DNA of 64,000 bases from Candidatus Gagatemarchaeum stordalenia (GCA_003164815.1 PLUF01000069.1:1-64000), one strand, 5' to 3'; positions 34,352 to 43,472 are shown, numbered from the stretch's first letter. Made by a program: numbers and translations. The notes: generated by a model from the sequence alone, not told the origin.

Positions 34352-35242
34352 ATGAAGTTCGGCGTGTGCGTGCCAAACTACGGAGCTACTTCCTCGGTCG
34401 AGGCCGTCTCCGCCATTGCACTCGAGGCCGAGGCGCTTGGGTACGACTCGGTCTGGACGACCGACCACGTCCTCATGCCAAGGAACAGCGGGACGCCCTA
34501 CGAGAGAATCCTCGACAGCATCGCGACGCTCGCCTATCTGGCCCCTCAGACCAGGAACGTCAGGCTCGGCGTCTCCTCCCTCATCATTGCGATGCGCAAC
34601 CCAGCGGTCGTAGCGAAGCAGCTCGCCTCCATCGACGCCTTTAGCGGGGGAAGAGTCCTCCTGGCGATAGGGGTGGGCTGGAACCAAAGGGAGTTCACCT
34701 CGGTGGGCAGCGACTTCCACGACAGGGGGAGGAGGGTGGACGAGTCGATCCGGCTCCTCAAGTCCCTGTGGAGAGGCGAGACCGACTTCGAGAGCACGCT
34801 GCTGCCGCAGAAGTTCGAGGACGCCATCTTCGAACCCCGCCCAGCCTCGAAGGAGATTGAGATCTGGATAGGCGGGAACAGCGAGCCGGCAATGAGGAGG
34901 GCCGCGAACCTCGGCGACGCGTGGCACCCCAACGTCTACCCGATTGACACCTTCAGGGACCTCGTCGCTCAGTTCAGGAGGCTCTCCCCGAAGGCGGCCG
35001 AGAAGCGGATCTGTGTGAGGCTGGGACTCGATATGCAGGCGGAGAAGGCTGAGTACGTCGGGCCTCAGGGCGACAGGCGCGTCAGGCTCACGGGAAACAT
35101 GGAGGGGAACGAGAAGACCATCGCGGACCTCGAGGAGCTCGGAGTCTCTTTCGCGGTCATCGTCCCGAGCCCCGAGGGGAAGACCCCGCTCCAGGAACAG
35201 CTCGAAGGCATCCGCGCATTTGCGAGCAAGTTCGTGAGTTAG
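34352..35242 (+). CDS. LLM-class F420-dependent oxidoreductase
   Basis: The protein starts MKFGVCVPNYG, as is usual for the family (ATG 34328 would add eight residues), with GYDSVWTTDHVLMP, NVRLGVSSLIIAMRNPAVVA, IDAFSGGRVLLAIGVGWNQR and IEIWIGGNSEPAMRR. This is the F420-dependent LLM pattern. Its C-terminus (VSFAVIVPSPEGK) also fits. It is the third member of the class in 10 kb, pointing to an F420-rich metabolism. Confidence 0.87.
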   Translation: MKFGVCVPNYGATSSVEAVSAIALEAEALGYDSVWTTDHVLMPRNSGTPYERILDSIATLAYLAPQTRNVRLGVSSLIIAMRNPAVVAKQLASIDAFSGGRVLLAIGVGWNQREFTSVGSDFHDRGRRVDESIRLLKSLWRGETDFESTLLPQKFEDAIFEPRPASKEIEIWIGGNSEPAMRRAANLGDAWHPNVYPIDTFRDLVAQFRRLSPKAAEKRICVRLGLDMQAEKAEYVGPQGDRRVRLTGNMEGNEKTIADLEELGVSFAVIVPSPEGKTPLQEQLEGIRAFASKFVS

Positions 35243-35483
35243 CCCGCATCACGTCCGAAACCCGTACCCGCCGCGCGACGCTTGAATCCACCCTGTCTTT
35301 ACATGGGGAGGGACCTTTGCAACGCCAGTTGAGTCGGCCCAGGTCAACTCCTCGGGGATTGGGCCCTGGAAGTCTCTATCGAACTACCCCGCCGATATCG
35401 CATATTCGTCCTGCGTGGTCTTTGAAGGGTAGTATCCTCCCCTCCGCCTCTCAGGCAGACGAGCACCGTGCCATACATCACCT

Positions 35484-35624
35484 GCGTCGGCGGTCCAGAA
35501 CACCGTCACTGCGACCGCCAGCGGCTCCCAGGACCTGACGCCGTACCTGATCGTGGGAGCAGCAATAGTTCTAGCCGGCGGGTTGATGGGGGTCGCCATG
35601 GTCAGACGCGGGAAGTCCGTCTGA
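35484..35624 (+). pseudogene. Remnant of a C-terminal membrane anchor
   Basis: In a 448-bp stretch without an intact gene, one frame reads ASAVQNTVTATASGSQDLTP, then YLIVGAAIVLAGGLMGVAMV and RRGKSV with a TGA. This is the stalk and anchor that end many surface proteins in this window. The frame is blocked by a stop at 35430 and has no start, so only the 3' end of a former surface-protein gene survives. I see nothing else in 35243-35690. Confidence 0.4.
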
Positions 35625-35690
35625 GCTCTCGAAAGCGAATCGTGAGGGGTTTCTTGATAAGACGGGACTTTTGGGTGTCAGGAAGTAACC

Positions 35691-36149
35691 TTGGCGGTAA
35701 TCATCAGAGAAGGGAACGAAAAGGACTTTCCGGTCCTCCTGGGTCTGATCAAGGACCTCGCGACCTTTGAAGGAGCGCCGGAACAGGTGAAGAACTCGGT
35801 CGGGCAGATGAAGCGGGAGAGGGACTCGTTCGGCTTCTTCCTCGCCGAGGAGGATGGCAAGGTCCTGGGGGCCGCCGTCTACTTCTTCGCCTACTACACC
35901 TGGGTCGGGAAGAGCCTCTACCTGGATGACCTCTACGTGATGCCCGAGCATAGGCGCAAGAAAGTGGGGTCCATGCTGCTGGAGAGGGTCTTCGAGCTCG
36001 CAAAGAAGGAGGACTGCAAGAGGCTTCGCCTCGAGGTCCTCGACTGGAACGAAGTCGCAATCTCGTTCTACAAGAAGCATGGGGGAGCCATCAGCAGGGA
36101 ATGGCTCAACTGCGACTTTGATCCCAAGGCCTTGAAGAACCTGCGCTAG
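35691..36149 (+). CDS. GNAT acetyltransferase, diamine acetyltransferase-like
   Basis: A 152-residue GNAT enzyme with the acetyl-CoA loop VMPEHRRKKVGSMLLERVF (Q/R-x-x-G-x-G/S type), preceded by FFAYYTWVGKSLYLDDLYV. That block is typical of spermidine/diamine (SAT-like) N-acetyltransferases, so a small amine or aminoglycoside-like substrate is plausible. The start used is TTG 35691. It ends 4 bp past the stop of the convergent SRPBCC gene. Confidence 0.8.
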   Translation: MAVIIREGNEKDFPVLLGLIKDLATFEGAPEQVKNSVGQMKRERDSFGFFLAEEDGKVLGAAVYFFAYYTWVGKSLYLDDLYVMPEHRRKKVGSMLLERVFELAKKEDCKRLRLEVLDWNEVAISFYKKHGGAISREWLNCDFDPKALKNLR

Positions 36150-36571
36150 GGCAAGCTCTCGACGTATCGGGCGAACGATTCGAGCTCCTCCCGGATCGCG
36201 GGCTCGAACTCGTCGCCCTCCCTCGTGGCCAGGAGCTTGGCCCACAACCCTTTGACCTGTACCTCGAGCTTCGCAGTCACCTTCGTTCCTTCAGGGACCT
36301 CCTCGAACGCAACGGTCCGTTTCGTCCGGGTGAACCTCGTCTCGCTCTCGGACTCTACCAGACTTGGCTCCGTGAGCTTCAGGCTTCTGGTAGCGTTCCG
36401 CCCTCTTCTCCGGGGTCCTCCCTCGCTCTCTAGGTGAACTGAGTCTCCCTCCTTCGTCACCGTCACGGTGCCCTGCATCTTCGCCCACCTCGGCATGGAC
36501 CCAAAGTCAGTGTACGCCGCGTAGACCTTGGGGCGTGGCGCCTTTACCGTGACCGCGATCTCAAGATGCAC
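36146..36571 (-). CDS. SRPBCC (START/polyketide cyclase) family protein
   Basis: The 141-residue protein reads HLEIAVTVKAPRPKVYAAYT, then MPRWAKMQGTVTV, strands in the middle, and a C-terminal helix (FEPAIREELESFARYVESLP), the fold outline of SRPBCC hydrophobic-ligand-binding proteins. Members bind lipids or act as cyclases; no catalytic residue can be pointed to. It ends 4 bp inside the end of the convergent GNAT gene. Confidence 0.65.
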   Translation of the reverse strand: MHLEIAVTVKAPRPKVYAAYTDFGSMPRWAKMQGTVTVTKEGDSVHLESEGGPRRRGRNATRSLKLTEPSLVESESETRFTRTKRTVAFEEVPEGTKVTAKLEVQVKGLWAKLLATREGDEFEPAIREELESFARYVESLP

Positions 36572-36726
36572 GACAACTGCTCGGTGAGTTGTTGAACCTT
36601 AAGGATTCTCCGCGGTTAGCTCTAACCTCCTGCAACACAGGGAAGGATAATGCGTCGGGTTAATCTAAGCGTGAAGGTTCCTTCACCCTCGCCGGTATTA
36701 CCTCCTCTGGCCATCGGGGAGCTGGT

Positions 36727-37371
36727 ATGTCACACTTCTCTGCGAATTGGGATGATAAGAAGAAGGGGCCCGGGCTGGGCGTTAGGCTGCGCGGCAGCGT
36801 GAACCAGGGGACGCCGCTCAAGCCCCGTCTCGAGCAGGCGAATCGCGAGATTCAAGGCGTGATAGGAAGGCTCGACTCGACCATGGCGAAGCTGCGCGAG
36901 AAGGACACCACCCTCTTCAACAAGATCGTGGCGGCGACACAGAAGCGCGACTCCGCGAGGGCCTCCGTGTATGCGAACGAGCTCGGAGAACTGAGAAAGA
37001 TGAACAGGATGGTGACTCAGTCGAGGCTCGCCCTCGAGCAGATCAACCTGAGACTCAACACGATTAGCGACATGGGCGACATCATAACGACCCTCGCGCC
37101 AGCCACCTCCATCCTCAGCGGCATGAGACAGAGCCTCTCGGGATTGGTGCCTGAGGCAGAAAGCGGGATGAGCGAGATATCGAGCCTTCTCGGCGGGATA
37201 TTGGTAGACGCCGGCTCGGTTAGCGGCTCCTCGATAGACTTCGGGGTCGCAAACGAGGAGGCCGAGAGCGTCCTCTCAGAGGCGGCGGCGGTAGCGGAGT
37301 CGAGGATGGAACGCACCTTCCCCGACATCCCCGTCACGGCCCGCCAATCGACCGAGATGGAAGAGGCCTAG
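36727..37371 (+). CDS. cdvB: ESCRT-III-like (CdvB family) protein
   Basis: The 214-residue protein has the Snf7/CdvB core: a basic N-terminus (about 1-35), then long amphipathic helices (LEQANREIQGVIGRLDSTMA; KDTTLFNKIVAATQKRD; YANELGELRKMNRMVTQSR), and the CdvB-specific segment ALEQINLRLNTISDMGDIIT then LAPATSILSGMRQSL. It ends in a short acidic tail with no winged helix. CdvB proteins form filaments in cytokinesis or vesicle budding together with CdvC and CdvA. Neither partner is near, so it is a stand-alone paralogue. This gene supports a TACK origin for the window. Confidence 0.82.
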   Translation: MSHFSANWDDKKKGPGLGVRLRGSVNQGTPLKPRLEQANREIQGVIGRLDSTMAKLREKDTTLFNKIVAATQKRDSARASVYANELGELRKMNRMVTQSRLALEQINLRLNTISDMGDIITTLAPATSILSGMRQSLSGLVPEAESGMSEISSLLGGILVDAGSVSGSSIDFGVANEEAESVLSEAAAVAESRMERTFPDIPVTARQSTEMEEA

Positions 37372-37425
37372 ACAGTTTCAGGCTGCCCGCGGCCACACCA
37401 AGCGGCTGTCCCTGACTCGCCCGGT

Positions 37426-37821
37426 CTAGGGGCCCTGCCACACCATCAGCAGGTTGCCCTCAGAGTCCTTGAAGAAGGCCTCGGCTCCCCACGAGTCGCG
37501 GGATATGGGGCCCTCGATCTTAGTCTTGGGACTGGATCGTTCTGCCCGGCTGAACTTAACCCCGCGGCCCTTCAGCTCGGCGACCGCAGCGGAGATGTCG
37601 TCCACGACGAAGGCGTTGTAGGTGAGCTCCCGCTTCTCCCAGGCCGACGGAGTTATCAGCCAGAACTCATGCCTGCCTATCTTCACCGAGGCGAACGAGT
37701 CTTTCATCCCGCCCTCTCCCCTCGATTTGAGCTTCCCGCCGAGCCCCTCCGTGTAGAACTTCAGAGCGCGGTCCATTTTCTTGACCGGCACGAACGTCAC
37801 GAAGCCTGCCTTTTCTAGCAT
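37426..37821 (-). CDS. VOC/glyoxalase-fold protein
   Basis: A 131-residue protein of two beta-alpha-beta-beta-beta units: FVTFVPVKKMDRALKFYTEG, HEFWLITPSAW, YNAFVVDDISAAVAELKGRG and AFFKDSEGNLLMVWQ. The end motif (F-x-D-x-E-G-N) is typical of glyoxalase/bleomycin-resistance-fold proteins. The enzyme or binding activity cannot be told. Similar in class, not in sequence, to 51635. Confidence 0.75.
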   Translation of the reverse strand: MLEKAGFVTFVPVKKMDRALKFYTEGLGGKLKSRGEGGMKDSFASVKIGRHEFWLITPSAWEKRELTYNAFVVDDISAAVAELKGRGVKFSRAERSSPKTKIEGPISRDSWGAEAFFKDSEGNLLMVWQGP

Positions 37822-37880
37822 GAATGCGCTGAGGAACGTGAAAGTAATAAACGTGTCAGGACTGTCATTTCTGAAGCAAC

Positions 37881-38126
37881 GTGACGTTCAAGGCTTACCT
37901 CGACAACATCCAGGCAAAGACGGGCAAGTCGCCGAAGGAATTCCTGGAGCTGGCCAAGAAGAAGGGGTTCATAACGAATGGAAAGATAGTGGCGAAACAC
38001 GCCGAACTCCTAGGATGGCTCAAGTCTGACATGGGTCTGGGACACGGCCACGCAAACGCGATGATCCTGTATCTCCGCATCCAGACCAAGGATCCCAAGC
38101 TGACCGGCACGAAGCTGCCCAAGTGA
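37881..38126 (+). CDS. DUF4287 protein
   Basis: The 81 residues read TFKAYLDNIQAKTGKSPKEF, then a helical middle and WLKSDMGLGHGHANAMILYL, the two conserved blocks of DUF4287 (the G-L-G-H-G-H-A motif). The start is GTG 37881. The family is widespread in bacteria and archaea without a known role. It is divergent from the VOC gene, with 60 bp between. Confidence 0.78.
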   Translation: MTFKAYLDNIQAKTGKSPKEFLELAKKKGFITNGKIVAKHAELLGWLKSDMGLGHGHANAMILYLRIQTKDPKLTGTKLPK

Positions 38127-38134
38127 GATAGACG

Positions 38135-39262
38135 CTAGGAGGAGTACCAGACGCCGCTCAGCACGCTACCTGACGCCGTCTCGCCCCCGACGCAGTACAA
38201 GTAGCCTCCCGACGTTACACAGGTCTCGCCCCAGACCGCGACCGGATAGCTCGTGGCGTTCACCCACTCTCCGACACCGGAAGCAGAGATAGGAGCGTGA
38301 TAGACGTCGTTCGAGACCTCCGAGCCAGTGTGGCCTCCCACGCAGTACACCTCATCCCCGATCGTCACGCAGGATGCCAGGTTGGCGCCGACCGTGAACG
38401 GGTAGCCCGTTGTGTTCGTCCACCTGCCTACCCCTGTCGGGGAGAGCGACGCGTAGTAGACGCTGGTGCTCAGGTAGCCGCCGACGCAGTAGATGTCGCT
38501 GGCGGATGAGACACAGGCCTCCTGTTTGACGCCGACGGGGTAGCTGGAGGTGCTGACCCATTGGCCGATCCCCGATGACGAGAAGGGCGCAAAGTAGACA
38601 TCCTGCGTCGAGGTCAAGGTTGGCGAGGACGTTCCACCTCCGACGCAGTAGATGCCGCTGCTCGATGCCACACACGCGGTCAGCCACACCGCTAGGGGGT
38701 GGGCCGTCGCGTTCGCCCAGGCACCAACCCCGGACGACGAGAGCCGAGCGTAGTAAACGGCGTCCGACAGGGTTGAACCGGCGTAGCCTCCGACGCAATA
38801 CACCGTGCTCGACTCGGTCACGCATGACTCGGATCTGATGCTGGTCGGGTAGGCGGTCGTGTTCGTCCAGCTGCCGATGCCCGAGGACGAGACCGGGGCA
38901 TAGTAGACGGCGCTGGTGGAGTCCGTTACTGTGTTGGAACCGGTCAGACCCCCTACGCAATAGAGGTAGCCGCCCGACTCGACGCACGACTGGGTCCAGA
39001 CTGTGAGCGGGTAGCTGGTGGAGGGGTTCCATGCCAGGGCCGCCGGCGCACCCTTGGAAGTCGTGGAAGTCGACATGCTTGCGACGCTGACGGTTTTGGA
39101 GCTCGAAAACGCGGGGTTGAGCGTCGCGGAGTAGCCCACCGTTGTGGTAACCACGACCATGACTATGATGACGACCATGACTATGATGATGACCATGACC
39201 ATCGAGTTGTCGAAGGTGCCCGTGATGGTGGAGTTGCTACCTGGAGCGCTGTTCCGGGACAT
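38135..39262 (-). CDS. Membrane-anchored kelch-like propeller with paired cysteines
   Basis: The 375-residue protein has an N-terminal membrane span (MVIIIVMVVIIVMVVVTTTV), a linker and six repeats of about 48 residues. Each has the core SCVESGGYLYCVGG followed by YYAP.SSSGIG.WTNTT.YP, so it should form a six-bladed kelch-type propeller. Every blade has two cysteines eight or nine residues apart, which would give one disulfide per blade and a very stable outer domain. Ligand unknown. Confidence 0.8.
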   Translation of the reverse strand: MSRNSAPGSNSTITGTFDNSMVMVIIIVMVVIIVMVVVTTTVGYSATLNPAFSSSKTVSVASMSTSTTSKGAPAALAWNPSTSYPLTVWTQSCVESGGYLYCVGGLTGSNTVTDSTSAVYYAPVSSSGIGSWTNTTAYPTSIRSESCVTESSTVYCVGGYAGSTLSDAVYYARLSSSGVGAWANATAHPLAVWLTACVASSSGIYCVGGGTSSPTLTSTQDVYFAPFSSSGIGQWVSTSSYPVGVKQEACVSSASDIYCVGGYLSTSVYYASLSPTGVGRWTNTTGYPFTVGANLASCVTIGDEVYCVGGHTGSEVSNDVYHAPISASGVGEWVNATSYPVAVWGETCVTSGGYLYCVGGETASGSVLSGVWYSS

Positions 39263-39362
39263 TCAGCTTGTGGGATAGATTCGGGAGACACTGGCTTAAG
39301 CATTTGCCGGTGAGTGAGCGTTCCCGGCACCGTGGACGAAGTTACCGGGTTGGGGTGGTGCT

Positions 39363-39371
39363 AATATTTAT
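39363..39371 (+). promoter_or_regulatory. TATA box of aspartyl protease gene
   Basis: AATATTTAT lies 27-35 bases before ATG 39398. It supports that start over a TTG at 39371 and fits a leaderless transcript. Confidence 0.5.
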
Positions 39372-39397
39372 TGCCGGGGCTCACTAGCGGTGAATCA

Positions 39398-39757
39398 ATG
39401 AAGATGGGAGAGACCAGGGCCACCGTCCGTGTACACGGGACGAAGGGTAGCAGAGACGTGGAGATGCTCGTCGACACCGGGGCTCTCTACACGAAACTTT
39501 CGCCCTCACTGGCCCGGGCGCTCGGAATAACCCCGAATGAGGTAATCAAGGTCAGCCTCGCCGACGGAACTACCAGAGAAGCAAGTCTGGCGGACGCAGT
39601 GATCGAGTACGGTCCCTCAAAGAGAGCTGTGACAGTCCTTGTGGGACCCGGAGACGCCCCGCTTCTAGGAGTAACGACTTTAGAAGCTCTCCGCCTCAAG
39701 GTCAACCCGGTTGAGGGCACGCTGGAGCCTACGACACCTTACCTCTACGCGCTGTAG
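39398..39757 (+). CDS. Retropepsin-like aspartyl protease family protein
   Basis: From ATG 39398 the protein of 119 residues has the single-domain aspartyl protease signature: RDVEMLVDTGALYTKLSPSL (D-T-G-A), a middle flap region (VSLADGTTREASLADAVIEY) and the hydrophobic LLGVTTLEALRLKVNP that packs beside the active site. As in other one-domain retropepsins it would work as a dimer. There is no signal peptide, so it is cytosolic. A truncated copy with DTG changed to DTD lies at 12756. The substrate is unknown. Confidence 0.75.
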   Translation: MKMGETRATVRVHGTKGSRDVEMLVDTGALYTKLSPSLARALGITPNEVIKVSLADGTTREASLADAVIEYGPSKRAVTVLVGPGDAPLLGVTTLEALRLKVNPVEGTLEPTTPYLYAL

Positions 39758-39976
39758 CGCTACCGAGGGCCCATTGGTTCGGAGCCGCAGATGCCAACGC
39801 GGTCGCATTCCACCCTTACGCCTGTCCAGGGAACGAGAGCGCGTGTGCAAAACTGGGGATAACCTGCCCGCAGGGCGACATCCAGGCCTGCGCCGGGACG
39901 CCGGGACCGGTGCACTCAGCGTCCTAGAAGCAAACATACCACCTCAACCTGACGCCTGCGAGGAGCCGGTGACGAG

Positions 39977-40420
39977 ATGACATCGACGTTCGGGAGGGTC
40001 TTCAAGTTCTACGTCAACCGGCTCTCCATCGTCTACGCCGGGACCGGGGCTGTGAACGCCCTCATGATCGACGGGTGGCTCTACCTCCTCACGCACGACG
40101 CGCATCTCGCTCTCCCGATCTCGACCCTCATCGCCGTGGTGACCTCAATCTTCACGGACTACACTTGGAAGTGCGAGGTCGTCTTCCGCAGCCCGCTACT
40201 GTCCAGCCACCGTTTCTCCAAGTACTTCCTCAACGGTTCGGCTGCCACGATCATCCAGTACGTCCTCACCCTCCTGCTCTCGACGCTGATCTTCTACTCG
40301 ATAGCGTACATCATTGCGGTAGCGGTCGGCTTCCTGTTTGCCTATACCATCTCGAGGCTGAAGATATGGAGCCAGTTCGCCTCGCGAGACTCTCAATCCA
40401 GCGGTGCGAGCGATAGTTAA
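39977..40420 (+). CDS. GtrA-like four-helix membrane protein
   Basis: This 147-residue protein has four membrane segments (SIVYAGTGAVNALMIDGWLY; LPISTLIAVVTSIFTDYTWK; IQYVLTLLLSTLIFYSIAYI; VAVGFLFAYTISRLKIW) with the GtrA-like W-x-x-x-x-x-VF (TWKCEVVFRS) after helix 2. GtrA proteins help move polyprenyl-linked sugars across the membrane. No glycosyltransferase is adjacent, so the role is tentative. Confidence 0.6.
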   Translation: MTSTFGRVFKFYVNRLSIVYAGTGAVNALMIDGWLYLLTHDAHLALPISTLIAVVTSIFTDYTWKCEVVFRSPLLSSHRFSKYFLNGSAATIIQYVLTLLLSTLIFYSIAYIIAVAVGFLFAYTISRLKIWSQFASRDSQSSGASDS

Positions 40421-40425
40421 GCCGC

Positions 40426-40836
40426 CTAGAGCGTTCCGGACTGACTCACGAAGCGGATTGGGCCGTAGATCTTCTCAAGAATCTGGACGCGCTTGTCTCC
40501 TGCATCAAGGGAGTACCTCGGCTTCTCCGGCGTGCCGCGGTTCACGACGATACCTGCTCCTGAGAGTCTCTCCACGACGATCCTTACTCTCCCCTCTGGC
40601 AAGACCGACCTCCTGCCGCAGCCACACCTCGCGGCGATAGCCTTCAGAGACAGCGGCTCGACGGAACCACAGAGGATCTCCAGCACGAGCCTTCCCGGCA
40701 AGTCAGCGAACGCGGCATCGACCACCTCGCAGATGCAGGAGACGATCTCCTCTTCCCGGATGGCCACGAGGGCGGCAAGGACCGCGCCGAGCCTCCGGAA
40801 CTCCTCGGAGTCGTAGTCGACCATCTGGTTAGCCAT
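40426..40836 (-). CDS. Predicted winged-helix regulator with cysteines
   Basis: A 136-residue protein in which the middle segment LSLKAIAARCGCGRRSVLPE then RVRIVVERLSGAGIVVNRG looks like a winged helix with its wing (KPRYSLD). Upstream helices contain two cysteines (EIVSCICEVVD), and C-G-C lies in the HTH, so a metal or redox signal is possible. I do not recognise the family. It converges on the GtrA-like gene with 5 bp between stops. Confidence 0.5.
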   Translation of the reverse strand: MANQMVDYDSEEFRRLGAVLAALVAIREEEIVSCICEVVDAAFADLPGRLVLEILCGSVEPLSLKAIAARCGCGRRSVLPEGRVRIVVERLSGAGIVVNRGTPEKPRYSLDAGDKRVQILEKIYGPIRFVSQSGTL

Positions 40837-41074
40837 AGGTCCTCACTATCGCCCTGAGCTGTGGCCTGGTCAGCTCGACCTGCGCGGCCCCGAGGGAGTT
40901 GATCATCATACTCACTCTCGCATGGCTCTACGTCGGCGCGGTCAACTACCTCTTCTCGACAAGGCTGGGCAGGCAGGTCTAGCAGGCGAGAGCCAAAGAA
41001 GAGGAGATAGAGAAGCGGATACCCGGATCCCCCTAGATAGTGGCGACCCTATCGCCGGGCAAGCTGTTAATCGA

Positions 41075-41971
41075 CTACTTGCTTCCGGGGCCGGGATAGT
41101 TCTTGTTTAGCCACGCTACTAGGGGGCCCCATGATCCCTCAGGAAACGCAGCGTGCCGGCCGCCTGGTATGACGATAAACTCCTTCCTGGGCGATCCAAT
41201 GCTATCCATCAACTCTCTTGCGGAATCCGCGGGGAAGAGCTCATCCTGGTCGCCGACACCTACCAACACGGGGATGTCTGGCCTCCCTGAGATAATGAGG
41301 TTCGGAGATTCGATAAGATTCTTCCCGGCCATCCTGACTACCGACATGGCGCTCGTCCCATACATCGTCGAATAGAACCTGGCCGAGTAGTGGAAATTGA
41401 ACAGGGGATCGTCAAGACCGCCCATCCCTCTCCTCTTGTACTCTATCAGCCGGCTTCCCGGTAAGAATGCGATTCCGAGCAGGGTCTTCAGCGCGGCTCC
41501 CGCTGATGGTTTGCTGTAGACGCCCGGTCTAATCTTCCTCCCCGCGCTAAGGAGGATTAGCCCGTCGACATTGTTCCCGCAGCTATTCACCGCGGCGACG
41601 GCGGAGAGAACGCCCAGACTGTGTCCCAGCACGACGACCTTAGCGAACTTCCCTTTGAGGAACGCTATCGTCTCGCACAGATCATTCGAGAGCCTCTCCC
41701 GGCTCGGGTAGTCACCTCTCGTCCCGTCGGATAGCCCGTGACCCCTCAGGTCCATCCCGAACACGTTGAAGCCGGCTCTCGCGACCTCCTCCGCGAGGAG
41801 CTTCCCGTATGGTCCGCTGTGCGCCGTTATCCCGTGGAGGATGAGGACCGCGAGGTCGGGTCTGGCGCCCTCCCAGTGCCGAAGGAAGATGGTCTTGCCG
41901 TCGGAGGTCTTCACGAGCTCGTGAGGTGCCTTGAACTCTGCCCGCAGTTTGATTACGTCAGGTGCCGCCAC
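41075..41971 (-). CDS. Alpha/beta hydrolase, monoacylglycerol lipase-like
   Basis: The 298-residue protein has the nucleophile elbow GHSLGV (Ser), GMDLRGHGLSDG (oxyanion/lid region typical of the Hydrolase_4/monoacylglycerol lipase group), Asp in VGDQDELFPA and His in PGGRHAAFPEG, so the triad is complete. It would cleave esters such as lysolipids. There is no signal peptide. The start is GTG 41971; a TATA-like CTATAACA lies about 38-45 bases upstream. Confidence 0.83.
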   Translation of the reverse strand: MAAPDVIKLRAEFKAPHELVKTSDGKTIFLRHWEGARPDLAVLILHGITAHSGPYGKLLAEEVARAGFNVFGMDLRGHGLSDGTRGDYPSRERLSNDLCETIAFLKGKFAKVVVLGHSLGVLSAVAAVNSCGNNVDGLILLSAGRKIRPGVYSKPSAGAALKTLLGIAFLPGSRLIEYKRRGMGGLDDPLFNFHYSARFYSTMYGTSAMSVVRMAGKNLIESPNLIISGRPDIPVLVGVGDQDELFPADSARELMDSIGSPRKEFIVIPGGRHAAFPEGSWGPLVAWLNKNYPGPGSK

Positions 41972-42051
41972 TTTATCTTGCGCTTCGGTAGGATTGCGAT
42001 ACAGCGGCTATAACATCATCGGGTCGCCTTCGTCAAGATACGAAAACACCC

Positions 42052-43329
42052 TCAAAGACGCGATATCACTGAAGCTGCTTGAGGTTCCTTGGGATCAGCA
42101 GTGAAACCTAGCTTCCGGAGGTCGGCAAACCCCCAGAACGCCAGCGAGCTGATCAGGATTCCTCCGCTCGCAATCCCATAGCTCCACGATAGGCCGAGGG
42201 CCGCGATGGCGAGGCCTCCTACTATCTGCCCGACCGGGATGACAGCGAAGCTTCCAAGCTGGTCGATCCCGAAGTAGCGGCCCTGCATCTCGTTTGGGAC
42301 GATGATCTGCACGATCGACACCCACGTCGTGGCGGCGAAGCCCATGAACACCCCAAAGATGAAGATCGCAGAGAAGGCCACCAACGTGTCCGGGACGAGT
42401 ACTAGTACCAGGAGGAGAATCCCTCCGACTACGCCCGCTATCGTCCAGGTGAGCCCGGCACGCCTCACGGCCCCGATCCTCGCGACCAAGAGCGAGCCAG
42501 GGGCGGCTCCGAGCGAGAAGAGGCCGAGGAATATCCCGTAGGTCGTCGCGTCGCCGTGCAGCAGCTCCTCCGTATAGATCACGAAGAACGGGAGGATCAT
42601 CCCGAAGAAGAAATTGAAGACGCCCGCCGAGATCGTGAGCAGGAGGAGAGGCCGGTTGGCGACAAGATACCGCAGCCCTTCGCGGGTGTCCTCCATGAAG
42701 CCCACCTTCGGCTTCTCAGGATTCTTGGCCGCCTCCTCTGTCGTATGTGGTTTCCGGGTCGCGAGCGTCGCGATGAGCAGACCGGAGACCAGGAATGTCA
42801 CCGAATTGAGACCGATCGCCAGGATCGCACCCACGGCTACGACCAGAGCCCCTCCAAGGGCGTTAGAGAGAGCCTGCGCGAGGGAGGATGTGAGCTGGAT
42901 CAGGCCGTTTGCATCGGCGAGCTGTTCCTTCTCGAGGATCGACGGGATCATGGCGCGCTCTGCGGGCTGAAAGACCGCGCTGAAGGCCCCCAGGATGAAG
43001 CTCGCCGCGAGGACGAGCCAGAGGTTGAACCCCAGGACGATGAGGGCTATCGCGACGAGCGCGAGCGAGACGGCCCGAACTCCGTCAGACACTATCATCA
43101 GGATTCGCCGGTCCTGTCTGTCCGCCATGGTCCCCCCGAACAGGCTGAAGCTCACCAGGGCTACCGTGAAGGCGACTCCCGTGAATGCAATGTCGACCGA
43201 CGAGTGCGTGCTGGTGTAGACGAGGTAGCTGAGTGCTACCTGCCCTATGGAGAAACCTGCTATAGACGCGGCGCCCGCGAAGAAAAGACGCGCGAAGTTC
43301 CTATTCTTCAGGACGCCGCTCGGGTTCAA
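42052..43329 (-). CDS. MFS transporter
   Basis: Twelve predicted spans in 425 residues, with GGTMADRQDRRILMIV as the loop 2-3 motif (G-x-x-x-D-R-x-x-R-R) and the long cytosolic loop 6-7. It is like the MFS_3/enterobactin-exporter (EntS-like) branch of multidrug exporters. The gene starts ATGAACCCG, as in NPSGVLKNRNFARLF. Substrate unknown. Confidence 0.83.
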   Translation of the reverse strand: MNPSGVLKNRNFARLFFAGAASIAGFSIGQVALSYLVYTSTHSSVDIAFTGVAFTVALVSFSLFGGTMADRQDRRILMIVSDGVRAVSLALVAIALIVLGFNLWLVLAASFILGAFSAVFQPAERAMIPSILEKEQLADANGLIQLTSSLAQALSNALGGALVVAVGAILAIGLNSVTFLVSGLLIATLATRKPHTTEEAAKNPEKPKVGFMEDTREGLRYLVANRPLLLLTISAGVFNFFFGMILPFFVIYTEELLHGDATTYGIFLGLFSLGAAPGSLLVARIGAVRRAGLTWTIAGVVGGILLLVLVLVPDTLVAFSAIFIFGVFMGFAATTWVSIVQIIVPNEMQGRYFGIDQLGSFAVIPVGQIVGGLAIAALGLSWSYGIASGGILISSLAFWGFADLRKLGFTADPKEPQAASVISRL

Positions 43330-43472
43330 TGTGGATGCCTGGGGTCGCCAAACTTCAAACCAAGATAAGTCTTGACGTAGACTCGCATAGTCCGGAAGGA
43401 CGGGGGCTGCTCTCCGACAGACGAACCACTATCTAGTTATATCACAAACCCAAATCTGTCGATTGGATCTAA

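Noticed and set aside
39785-39930. Cysteine-containing open stretch after the aspartyl protease (HPYACPGNESACAKLG)
   Set aside because: Six cysteines and a plausible exported look, but no start codon and no anchor; may be the end of a lost gene, too weak to call.
40840-40983. Hydrophobic frame (LIIILTLAWLYVGAVNYLF) between 40836 and 41075
   Set aside because: Only about 27-45 codons with no ATG and no promoter; might be a small membrane peptide or debris.
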